Origin: Treponema sp. UBA2869
Lineage (GTDB): Bacteria; Spirochaetota; Spirochaetia; Treponematales; Treponemataceae
Assembly: GCA_002350445.1 (NCBI GenBank)
Contig: DEEV01000138.1
Location: forward strand, 4,223 to 9,862
Reading direction: 5' to 3'
Length of the DNA: 5,640 bases
The stretch's first letter is position 1. Each line of letters opens with the position of its first letter. Shown piece after piece: positions 1 to 5,640 of this stretch. The notes below the pieces were generated by a model. The model worked only from the letters and a program-made list of their open reading frames with translations. It did no database searches and had not been told where the DNA came from. A program made the translations under genes and the position numbers.

Positions 1-341
1 GAAAACAAATCATCATCAGAAATAAGCTGCCTGTACTGATTCAAAACCCATTCATTCAGCCTCATATATTCCTGAGGAAATTCCTTTTTAAGCATCTGCT
101 GAACCGGAGCCTTTATATCACAAAGAGCAATTTTACGAAGCAGATCAAACAAAGAAGCGTAAATTATCCAGTTCCAGTTGATTTTTCTGCCTTTATTTTC
201 TTCAAATTTTCCAATTATATAGGAAAGAACCATTTTTTCTGCGGCCTTATCCATTTCAACAAGATCAAAAGGTCGCACTAAATCATTCCAGCGTTGGATG
301 GAAAATCCTTCAAAAATTTTTCGGGCAAATTCTTTTTTCAT
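1..341 (-). CDS. HD-fold protein resembling YfbR-type 5'-deoxynucleotidases, active site degenerate (C-terminus beyond window)
   Basis: The first 113 residues of a protein are visible; the frame stays open to the window edge. The start is the ATG at 341-339, 13 bp after the preceding stop, with only a weak TGAG as Shine-Dalgarno. By eye it aligns with E. coli YfbR, a metal-dependent HD hydrolase of deoxyribonucleoside monophosphates. The Arg-Trp pair that YfbR uses near its substrate is kept (R17-W18), and so is a block ending D-I-K-A-P-V (75-80), matching YfbR D-L-P-T-P-V. The catalytic set is not: the first metal-ligand His falls on K32, the His-Asp pair reads F65-D66, and the catalytic Glu falls near R69. 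The fold assignment is inference from this unaided alignment. The loss of His is seen directly, since no histidine occurs in the visible 113 residues. It is probably a non-hydrolytic HD-fold protein, cytosolic, with no signal peptide or membrane segment visible. Confidence 0.72.
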   Translation of the reverse strand, partial: MKKEFARKIFEGFSIQRWNDLVRPFDLVEMDKAAEKMVLSYIIGKFEENKGRKINWNWIIYASLFDLLRKIALCDIKAPVQQMLKKEFPQEYMRLNEWVLNQYRQLISDDDLF

Positions 342-354
342 AATAAATCTCAGG

Positions 355-1158
355 CTAGTTGCTTCGTCCAGCTTTATGATCTGCATCCATTTTATCTTTC
401 CAGACTACAGCCTTTTTCTTTACTTCTTCAGCCTGGTCAGAATTTCCTATTGCAAGATCAAGTTTTCGCAATGCAAGAAGATATCTGATTCCGTTACGCA
501 TATCATCAATTCGGCGTGTAGAAAGCTCGTAACGGTCGCGATATGCAGTAGAAGATTCATTCAAAAGCTTTTCAATAAGTCTGATGTACAAAACTGTCGT
601 TTCATATTTTTCTGAACGCGGATCAAAATAATCTTTTACAGAATTGCGCATATCAATAAGGTTTTTTGCGACCGTTGTAAAACGACCTTCAAGCTCAACG
701 AATGACCATTTCCACTTACTGTTGTCGCCAAAAGCATCTTTTAAGAGAGTTATAGCAAGACCAAGTTTTTTTATAATTGTAAAACGAGCCTCAATCGGAA
801 CATTCTGAATTAAATCGTGATTTGGAGTTAAATCTGCATAAGGTATATCAATTACATCAGTAACAACTTCTTCCAGGTAAATAATTGCCTTGTAAAGAAT
901 TTTTCTGGCATCATTAAGGGCATCATTATTTTTTACATCCATAATCTTTAGAGAAAGACTGTTGAATGCAATGTAAAGAGACGAAATATAAATCATATCT
1001 TCACAAAGAGAAAGTTTTTTAGGCCCTATATCAGCATCACCTTCATGAATGCTTGCAAGCACAGTTTTTTCCTTTTCAAGCATCTTATCAATTTTTTCTT
1101 TATAAGGTTTTACTGCCGCTTCACACTGAAGCCTTGACTCTTCCGAAACTTTTGCCAT
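355..1158 (-). CDS. Hypothetical helical protein, 267 residues, downstream of recN
   Basis: I do not recognise a characterised family. The protein is soluble-looking, highly charged and apparently almost all alpha-helical, with no signal peptide or membrane span. The N-terminal ~35 residues are Lys/Glu rich and could form a coiled coil. A middle block around 147-160 has K-W-K-W followed by an aromatic, acidic stretch, and the C-terminal part (about 183-257) looks like paired helices of a TPR-like or bundle type, ending in V-V-W-K-D-K-M-D. The ATG at 1158-1156 overlaps the recN stop by one base (TGATG) and has an AGAGG Shine-Dalgarno six bases upstream, inside the recN 3' end. That arrangement fixes the start and implies translational coupling to recN. 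It reads as an intact gene, with 13 bp to the next one. A function linked to DNA repair or to the following HD-fold protein is only a guess from position. Confidence 0.85.
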   Translation of the reverse strand: MAKVSEESRLQCEAAVKPYKEKIDKMLEKEKTVLASIHEGDADIGPKKLSLCEDMIYISSLYIAFNSLSLKIMDVKNNDALNDARKILYKAIIYLEEVVTDVIDIPYADLTPNHDLIQNVPIEARFTIIKKLGLAITLLKDAFGDNSKWKWSFVELEGRFTTVAKNLIDMRNSVKDYFDPRSEKYETTVLYIRLIEKLLNESSTAYRDRYELSTRRIDDMRNGIRYLLALRKLDLAIGNSDQAEEVKKKAVVWKDKMDADHKAGRSN

Positions 1159-2900
1159 CAGACACCTCTGCTATATTTTTTAAGCATAGAGCGCGCATGC
1201 TCAAGCGACTGCTCTGTTTCTGAATCTCCAGAAAGCATTCGTGCAATTTCTGCAACTCGTTGTTCGCCTTCAATCTGATAAACATTTGATGAAGTAAGGT
1301 TTTCAGAAACACTTTTCTCTATCTTTATCTGATTATCGGCATAAACTGCAATACTCGCTAGATGTGTAATGCAAAAAATTTGCCTGTTTTCTGCTAAATT
1401 TCGTAAATGGAGCCCGACTGCAACCGCCACTTCACCGCCAATACCTGTATCAATTTCATCGAAAATCAAAGTTTCTACAGAATCTGTTCGTGCAAAAATA
1501 GTTTTAAGAGCAAGCATAACACGTGAAAGTTCACCACCAGAAGCAATTTTCGAAAGCGGAAGCGGAGGATTTCCTGGATTTGCACTAATAAGGAATTCAA
1601 CATCATCCTTACCGTACGGACCGCATAGCTGAACAGTCTCTGTTCCAGATTTCTGAGCAATATTTACAACAAACCGCGTAGAAGGCATTCCAAGTTCTGA
1701 AAGAATTGAATGAATTTCTTTTTCCAGAATGCCGGCAGTCTGTTTTCGAACAACAGAAATTTCCTCTGCTGATTTGAGCACATCTTTTTCTAAAACTTTG
1801 ATTTTATTTTCAAGGACTTCTTTCTGTCCTGCTCCTTCAGAATTTTCTTCAAGATATTTTTTTGCATTTTCAAAATAATCAAAAACTTCACTTAAAGGAG
1901 CATTTACAGAAGATGCATATTTTTTCTTAAGATTATAGATTACGCTAAGCCTTTCCTGAACAGTTTCTAGTCGTTTTGGATCGAAAACAAGTTTCTGCTG
2001 ATAATCAGAATATTCTTCAGCCAAATCTGAAAGTTCATAAAAAGCAGATTCTATTCGTTCACTAAGAGGCTGAACACTCTTATCCATTTCAGAAACAGAC
2101 TGAGAAGTTCGCGAAATTTTCTTAAGCATTGAAACAAGCGAATTTTCGGAACCATTTAAAACCTGATTTATTTCTTCAACATCTGAATATATTTTTTCAA
2201 AAGAAGAAAGTCTTGACTCTTCATCTTCCAGAGTTTTATCTTCATCTTTTAGAAGTTTTGCTTGTGAAATTTCTTCAAAGGCAAATTTCATCATATCAAG
2301 TTTTCTAAGGCGTTCACTTTCACTCATAGAATATTCAGCAAGCTGCTTTCGTAAAGAAACAAGCAGAGAATATTTTTTTGTAAATTCATCAACCTGTTTT
2401 TCTATTCCAGCCCTTCCGTCAAGAAATTTTCTGTGCTCAGGAACCTTCATAAGAGACTGGTGCTCGTGCTGACCGTGAATATCAACCAGAAAAGCAGAAA
2501 ACTGAGCCAAATCTGCACGTGTTACAGAAGTTCCATTAATCCATGCAGCAGATTTTCCTGAATCTTTTATATAACGTCGCAGTAAAACCCGGTTATTTTC
2601 AGCCTCAATTCCGTGAACAGAAAGCCATTCTCCAGCAGTTTTTGGTTCATCTTCATTTATCTCATCAAAAACTTTTAACTGAGAATCAGAAAGAAGAAAT
2701 GTTCCGCTTACGTTTGCTTCGCTTTTTCCACTTCTTATGCAAGTTGAATCAGCTTTTCCACCAAGCAAAAATGACAATGCACCAATCAAAATTGATTTTC
2801 CAGCTCCAGTTTCACCGGAAAGAACTGTAAAACCTTTTTTAAATTCAAGATAATCGGAATCAATGAGGGCAAAATCTTTAATTGTCAAATCTTCAAGCAT
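1158..2900 (-). CDS. recN: DNA repair protein RecN (SMC-like ATPase)
   Basis: RecN is an SMC-family ATPase that acts early in recombinational repair of double-strand breaks on the nucleoid. At 580 residues it is close to the usual length (about 550-570). Visible in order: the RecN N-terminus with Walker A G-E-T-G-A-G-K-S at 29-36; the family motif D-I-H-G-Q-H-E-H-Q-S-L at 140-150; a long Glu/Lys-rich coiled-coil section roughly 160-370; the ABC signature S-G-G-E-L-S-R at 454-460; Walker B L-I-F-D-E ending in D481-E482; and the H-loop His at 513. All ATPase elements are present, so the gene should be functional. The start is fixed by an AGGAGG site five bases upstream and by fit to the family N-terminus. 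It overlaps nadK by 8 bp, and its stop overlaps the next gene by one base. Linkage of nadK and recN is also known in other bacteria, for example E. coli. Confidence 0.98.
   Translation of the reverse strand: MLEDLTIKDFALIDSDYLEFKKGFTVLSGETGAGKSILIGALSFLLGGKADSTCIRSGKSEANVSGTFLLSDSQLKVFDEINEDEPKTAGEWLSVHGIEAENNRVLLRRYIKDSGKSAAWINGTSVTRADLAQFSAFLVDIHGQHEHQSLMKVPEHRKFLDGRAGIEKQVDEFTKKYSLLVSLRKQLAEYSMSESERLRKLDMMKFAFEEISQAKLLKDEDKTLEDEESRLSSFEKIYSDVEEINQVLNGSENSLVSMLKKISRTSQSVSEMDKSVQPLSERIESAFYELSDLAEEYSDYQQKLVFDPKRLETVQERLSVIYNLKKKYASSVNAPLSEVFDYFENAKKYLEENSEGAGQKEVLENKIKVLEKDVLKSAEEISVVRKQTAGILEKEIHSILSELGMPSTRFVVNIAQKSGTETVQLCGPYGKDDVEFLISANPGNPPLPLSKIASGGELSRVMLALKTIFARTDSVETLIFDEIDTGIGGEVAVAVGLHLRNLAENRQIFCITHLASIAVYADNQIKIEKSVSENLTSSNVYQIEGEQRVAEIARMLSGDSETEQSLEHARSMLKKYSRGV
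1165..1169 (-). promoter_or_regulatory. Ribosome binding site of the gene after recN, inside recN
   Basis: AGAGG on the minus strand lies six bases before the ATG at 1158, within the last recN codons. It supports the one-base TGATG overlap as a real start rather than a later Met. Confidence 0.7.
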
Positions 2901-3735
2901 GAGGGCCTCCTGACCAATTTAATTTTGAACGTAATGCATTGTAAAATTTTTCTTTTGAACAGCCGGCAAGTTTAATTTTTTTTGCAAGACGGCGAATGGA
3001 AATTACATCGCCAAATTCAAGCTTAACAGGTTCCTGTCCATCCACAGTAAAATTTACATCTTTGGAACGGCTTTTTTCAAAAGAAATTGTTACTACACCT
3101 TTTGGACTAAGTACAATAGGTCGGCTTGAAAGTGAAAATGAATTTATAGGAGTTACAACAAAAGCACTTAATTCAGGATCAACAATAGGACCGCCGGCTG
3201 CAGCAGAATAAGCTGTAGAACCGGTAGACGTAGAAACAATCAGCCCATCTGATTTTAAATTACAAAGCTGAACTCCGTCGTATTTTACCTGAAGCGAAAT
3301 TACTGTTGCACCACGTTTAGCAGAAATAACAACATCATTCAAGGCAAAAGAAGAATAGATTTCTTTTTCGCCGCGAGTTACAACAGTTTGTATCATGCAC
3401 CGCTCAGTAATGACAGAATTACCAGATAGAAAATTCTCCATCTCTGATTTCCATTCATCAGGCTGAATTGAGGCAATAAAACCAAATTCTCCAAGATTAA
3501 CAGGAAATAAAGGTATTTGAGTTTCTATACAGCTTCTTGCTGCAAAAAGTACTGTTCCATCTCCACCTAAAGTTACAACAAAATCATAACCTTCAAAATT
3601 CCGGTTTTCTGCAAATCCATTAAATTCAAATAAATCTGCATGAATTGATTTTTGTGTTAAAAAATCAGAAATTTCTTTTGCAAGAAGTTTTGATGCTTCT
3701 TTTTCAGTATTAATAATTATAAGGCTTCTTTTCAT
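2893..3735 (-). CDS. nadK: NAD kinase (ATP- or polyphosphate-dependent NAD 2'-phosphotransferase)
   Basis: This enzyme phosphorylates NAD to NADP in the cytosol and so supplies the cell's NADPH pool. The 280-residue length is typical of bacterial NadK. The nucleotide-binding G-G-D-G-T motif is at 57-61 with the conserved Asp59. Next come V-N-L-G-E-F-G-F at 79-86, the L-N-D motif at 132-134, and the glycine-rich T-G-S-T-A-Y-S loop at 171-177 leading into G-G-P-I-V. The C-terminus has the family's K-L-N-W element near 271-274. All key motifs are intact. The ATG at 3735-3733 lies 9 bp after the preceding stop, with an AAAGG Shine-Dalgarno that overlaps that stop codon. The 3' end runs 8 bp into recN, and the recN ribosome binding site lies inside nadK, so the two are co-transcribed and probably co-translated. 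Function is secure; choice of phosphate donor cannot be read from the sequence. Confidence 0.97.
   Translation of the reverse strand: MKRSLIIINTEKEASKLLAKEISDFLTQKSIHADLFEFNGFAENRNFEGYDFVVTLGGDGTVLFAARSCIETQIPLFPVNLGEFGFIASIQPDEWKSEMENFLSGNSVITERCMIQTVVTRGEKEIYSSFALNDVVISAKRGATVISLQVKYDGVQLCNLKSDGLIVSTSTGSTAYSAAAGGPIVDPELSAFVVTPINSFSLSSRPIVLSPKGVVTISFEKSRSKDVNFTVDGQEPVKLEFGDVISIRRLAKKIKLAGCSKEKFYNALRSKLNWSGGPHA
2906..2911 (-). promoter_or_regulatory. Ribosome binding site of recN, inside nadK
   Basis: A perfect AGGAGG on the minus strand lies five bases before the recN ATG at 2900. It sits within the last codons of nadK, so ribosomes finishing nadK pass over it. It decides the recN start and the 8-bp overlap. 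Confidence 0.85.
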
Positions 3736-3744
3736 TTTTACCTT

Positions 3745-4806
3745 TTACGGCAGAGAGCCTAAAACTTTTACAATTTTAGCACTTTCCGCATGTGTAAGGC
3801 GCGGATACATAGGAATATGCACGCATCGCAGATATATAGATTTTGCCTGGATACAATTATGCTCAATTGCTCCATTTTCAAACATTGCAACAACAGAATC
3901 TGTAAATGCAAGCTGAATCTCTATATCTTTTTTAGCAGCATACTGCTTTACATCTTTAAAAGAACTGCTCAAAACAAGAGGAAAATCGCAGGCTGTCGAA
4001 CCTTCATCTGACTCTCGTGAAAAAAGCTTATGCCTTCCAATCATACAGGCATGCTGATACATAGAAAAAAGCTCTTTTCTGGATTTTTCGTTCCGTGCAA
4101 ATTCTTTTATTTGAACCCACGCCAAAGCTGAATTAATATCCGGAAGTAAATCGGTAAGCGGTGCTTCATCCGTAAATTTCTTAAGAACTATCCACTCACG
4201 TCTGCCAGGAGCAATAAGAATTGCACCTCCGCCAGCTGTAATTACATCACGCTCTTCAAGTCCAAGTATTGTATAAACTCCAAAAGTTCCAGCCTTTAAC
4301 CGTTCTTCCGTAACAGAGCCGTCTTCTCCAGTTACTGCAACTGAAGCACCTGCACTTTTAGAAATATCTTCAATTACAGGAACTCCTAGCTGAACAATAT
4401 CCTGTATAGCTGGAAGAATTCCTTCAGTTTCGTGAAGCAAAAGCACCTTTCCACCATTTTCCATTCCAATTCGGACTGTTTCACAGGAAAGTTGAGCAGA
4501 ATTCGGATCAACATCTAAAACCAGAGGTTCATAGCCCAACGAAGCAACAGCTTTATACTGCCACATAGGAGCCAGAGCCGAAATCATAATTTTTGAACCA
4601 AGCGGAATATCCAGAGACAAAAGCGAATATTTAAGCGCAATTGCAGGACTTCTAAGAGCCACCGCTCCATCACATTTTATAAATTCTTTTACCGTTTGAA
4701 TGAGCCGCGAATTCAACTCACCTGGACCGATTTTTTCATCGACCATACAAGTCAACACGGCATCCATCTCTTTACGGCGGATTGTAGTACTATAAGTCTG
4801 AATCAT
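3745..4806 (-). CDS. DegT/DnrJ/EryC1/StrS-fold protein lacking the PLP lysine (probable pseudo-aminotransferase)
   Basis: Family members are PLP-dependent sugar aminotransferases such as ArnB. The 353 residues cover the whole fold: a large-domain start around 42-105 ending L-D-V-D, L-H-E-T-E-G near 124-129, V-I-E-D at 144-147 with the PLP-ring Asp (D147), G-T-F-G at 173-176, G-G-G-A at 192-195, and a family-like C-terminus I-P-M-Y-P-R-L-T at 331-338. Aligned without gaps to ArnB between G-T-F-G and G-G-G, the Schiff-base Lys position is R186 and the phosphate-contacting Ser is L181. The small-domain N-x-R-M motif reads T-D-L-L (218-221), and the phosphate-binding Thr near the N-terminus falls on A55. 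Normal transamination is therefore unlikely. The ATG overlaps the cheW stop by one base (TAATG) and shows no clear Shine-Dalgarno, so translation probably depends on coupling to cheW. Homologues may be labelled spore coat or polysaccharide biosynthesis proteins. I would not adopt that role here. Confidence 0.88.
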   Translation of the reverse strand: MIQTYSTTIRRKEMDAVLTCMVDEKIGPGELNSRLIQTVKEFIKCDGAVALRSPAIALKYSLLSLDIPLGSKIMISALAPMWQYKAVASLGYEPLVLDVDPNSAQLSCETVRIGMENGGKVLLLHETEGILPAIQDIVQLGVPVIEDISKSAGASVAVTGEDGSVTEERLKAGTFGVYTILGLEERDVITAGGGAILIAPGRREWIVLKKFTDEAPLTDLLPDINSALAWVQIKEFARNEKSRKELFSMYQHACMIGRHKLFSRESDEGSTACDFPLVLSSSFKDVKQYAAKKDIEIQLAFTDSVVAMFENGAIEHNCIQAKSIYLRCVHIPMYPRLTHAESAKIVKVLGSLP

Positions 4807-5282
4807 TATTGCATTTCTATAATTTTCTGAAGTTCTTTAGCATTAAAGAGTTTACGAGTATTGAGCATAATCAGGTATCCCTGTTCTTCACGAATAACAC
4901 CATCAATATACTCTGTACCAATACCTGTAAGCATCTGAGGAGGATCTTTTACATCTTCTCTCTGAACAGTTACAACTCTTTCAACTTTATCAATAATAAT
5001 TCCAATCTTATTACCTTCAATATCAAGAATTATAAAACCGCCTTCCATTTCGGTTTCTTCTGTTTTTGCAACAGCCGGAATATTAAAACGCTTATGTAAA
5101 TCAATAATAGGAATAATTTCACCACGCAGGTTTATGATTCCTTCCACATAATATGGAGCATTAGGTATATAACGTACATTCTGAAGCCTTACGATTTCCT
5201 TTACATCCATGATGCTGACACCGTACAGCTCCTCTCCCAAATGAAACGATACTAATTGAAATTGTGTATCTTCAGTTGCCAT
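4806..5282 (-). CDS. cheW: Chemotaxis coupling protein CheW
   Basis: CheW is the small scaffold that links methyl-accepting chemoreceptors to the histidine kinase CheA in the membrane-associated signalling array. The protein is 158 residues, normal for a single-domain CheW, and no kinase or receiver domain is fused. Visible hallmarks are the opening Q-L-V-S-F-H-L-G strand (9-16), D-V-K-E-I-V (26-31), the receptor/CheA-contact block G-I-I-N-L-R-G (48-54) followed by P-I-I-D-L (58-62), the second-subdomain strand I-G-I-I-I-D-K-V (93-100), and Y-I-D-G-V-I (125-130). The start is the ATG at 5282-5280, with a strong AGAGGGG site five bases upstream. It is the first gene after the promoter in the 92-bp gap, and its stop overlaps the following gene by one base. 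No other chemotaxis gene is in the window, so the partner CheA and receptors must be encoded elsewhere. Confidence 0.97.
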   Translation of the reverse strand: MATEDTQFQLVSFHLGEELYGVSIMDVKEIVRLQNVRYIPNAPYYVEGIINLRGEIIPIIDLHKRFNIPAVAKTEETEMEGGFIILDIEGNKIGIIIDKVERVVTVQREDVKDPPQMLTGIGTEYIDGVIREEQGYLIMLNTRKLFNAKELQKIIEMQ

Positions 5283-5287
5283 AAATA

Positions 5288-5294
5288 CCCCTCT
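5288..5294 (-). promoter_or_regulatory. Ribosome binding site of cheW
   Basis: AGAGGGG on the minus strand lies five bases before the cheW ATG at 5282. It is the strongest Shine-Dalgarno at the head of the run and supports that start. Confidence 0.8.
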
Positions 5295-5321
5295 TTTTAG
5301 CTAAAGTACATATATACATAA

Positions 5322-5350
5322 ATAATACTCCAATTTTTCTTATTTTGCAA
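5322..5350 (-). promoter_or_regulatory. Sigma-70-type promoter upstream of cheW
   Basis: Minus-strand TTGCAA (5350-5345; 4 of 6 to TTGACA) is followed after exactly 17 bases by TATTAT (5327-5322; 5 of 6 to TATAAT). Transcription would start near 5315, giving a leader of about 33 nt that contains the cheW ribosome binding site. This is the only intergenic space in the window large enough for a promoter, and it heads the tightly packed run from cheW to the left edge. No sigma-28-type motif (TAAA with GCCGATAA) is visible, so this chemotaxis gene does not appear to belong to the flagellar late class. AT-rich background makes chance matches common, hence moderate confidence. Confidence 0.55.
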
Positions 5351-5362
5351 TGAAATATTGCA
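5346..5362. repeat. Perfect 6-bp inverted repeat overlapping the -35 box
   Basis: TGCAAT and ATTGCA flank a 5-base spacer (GAAAT). One arm covers five of the six -35 bases of the proposed cheW promoter, a position suited to an operator. It could also form a small weak hairpin behind the comF-like gene. No T-run follows on the minus strand, so it is not a convincing intrinsic terminator. Confidence 0.35.
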
Positions 5363-5374
5363 TTCATCACATTT

Positions 5375-5640
5375 TTAATCTACTGAAAATAATGTCAGTG
5401 CATTTACCTCCTTTACGCCGTTCTGCTTTAATATTTTTGCACACGATTCCAACGTAGAACCTGTTGTACAAACATCATCTATAAGGCACACCTTTTCGGA
5501 CAAAACCTTACAGCCCGGTTTTAAATAATAATCAGCCTGAATTGATTCAAGCCGTTTTTTACGGTTCATTTTTTTATGCTGCGCGCATCCTCTTCGTTCA
5601 AGAATTCTTTCAACATTAAAGCCATATCGTTTTTCAAGAT
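5375..5640 (-). CDS. ComF-family phosphoribosyltransferase-like protein (N-terminus beyond window)
   Basis: The last 87 residues are visible, and the frame is open through the right edge. The in-frame Met at 5569 is internal, because coding sequence of the family type continues upstream of it. The visible part holds the PRPP-binding loop of type I phosphoribosyltransferases, reading V-C-L-I-D-D-V-C-T-T-G-S-T (roughly 50-62 of the visible part), preceded by a basic, Arg-rich stretch with a Gln, as in ComF proteins. The end, with a V-x-x-L-T-L-F strand, is also typical. ComF proteins are implicated in DNA uptake in naturally competent bacteria, but many carriers are not known to be competent, and the substrate is unknown. 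The ligand-binding zinc-finger region of ComF would lie in the missing N-terminus, so competence should not be inferred. The gene ends 92 bp before cheW and is probably a separate transcription unit, though read-through is possible. Confidence 0.85.
   Translation of the reverse strand, partial: LEKRYGFNVERILERRGCAQHKKMNRKKRLESIQADYYLKPGCKVLSEKVCLIDDVCTTGSTLESCAKILKQNGVKEVNALTLFSVD

Noticed and set aside
298..615. Open plus-strand frame of about 105 codons beneath two minus-strand genes.
   Set aside because: It runs antisense across the end of the helical-protein gene and the start of the HD-fold gene, has low-complexity Phe/Ser/Ile-rich content and no recognisable family. The minus-strand genes explain the sequence.
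1121..1312. Minus-strand frame of 63 codons spanning the recN 3' end and the start of the next gene.
   Set aside because: It is a different frame through coding sequence already explained by RecN's conserved C-terminus and the following protein. The TGATG junction shows normal stop-start overlap, not a frameshift.
2543..2830. Plus-strand frame of about 95 codons inside recN.
   Set aside because: It lies wholly antisense to the highly conserved N-terminal ATPase part of recN and has a Gln/Leu/Phe-rich shadow composition.
3745..4806. Reading the DegT-fold gene as a pseudogene.
   Set aside because: There is no internal stop or frameshift, both ends fit the family, and the gene is tightly packed between intact neighbours. 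The active-site changes are substitutions in a maintained frame, so it is called a coding gene for a probable pseudoenzyme.
4809..5099. Plus-strand frame of about 96 codons inside cheW.
   Set aside because: Asn/Phe/Ile-rich antisense shadow of cheW, with no supporting ribosome binding site or motif.
5346..5380. Possible intrinsic terminator between the comF-like gene and cheW.
   Set aside because: The 6-bp stem is AT-rich, and on the transcribed strand it is followed by AAATAAG rather than a run of T. Overlap with a promoter box is the better reading.
5375..5569. A short complete 64-residue gene starting at the Met at 5569.
   Set aside because: The same frame stays open to the window edge and encodes the Arg/Gln-rich stretch expected before the PRPP loop in ComF proteins, so this is an internal Met of a truncated larger gene.

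Overview
The window is an AT-rich bacterial segment in which every gene I can support lies on the minus strand. Transcription therefore runs from high to low coordinates. The gene set and order (comF-like, cheW, a DegT/ArnB-fold protein, nadK, recN, a helical protein of unknown function, an HD-fold protein) suggest a spirochaete of the Treponema type. This rests on protein character and gene order recalled from treponemes, not on a search, so the genus is an inference.

Layout in direction of transcription: the 3' end of a ComF-family phosphoribosyltransferase (5640 to 5375) is followed by a 92-bp gap, the only real intergenic region. The gap holds a good sigma-70-type promoter, a short palindrome touching its -35 box, and a strong ribosome binding site. 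Next come cheW (5282-4806), the DegT-fold protein (4806-3745), nadK (3735-2893), recN (2900-1158), a 267-residue protein of unknown function (1158-355) and the N-terminal 113 residues of an HD-fold protein (341 to the window edge). Junctions are very tight: 1-nt overlap, 9-bp gap, 8-bp overlap, 1-nt overlap, 13-bp gap. This is the pattern of one operon read from the promoter upstream of cheW.

The cargo is mixed. CheW couples chemoreceptors to CheA, NadK makes NADP, and RecN acts in double-strand break repair. The most notable genes are two probable pseudoenzymes. The DegT-fold protein has Arg where the family has its PLP-binding Lys, and it lacks several phosphate contacts. The first-listed (most distal) gene resembles the YfbR class of HD nucleotidases but lacks the first metal-binding His, an intact His-Asp pair and the catalytic Glu. 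Both stay in frame and look otherwise intact, so they appear retained for a non-catalytic or altered role. I see no mobile element, CRISPR array, RNA gene or intrinsic terminator, and no plus-strand gene.
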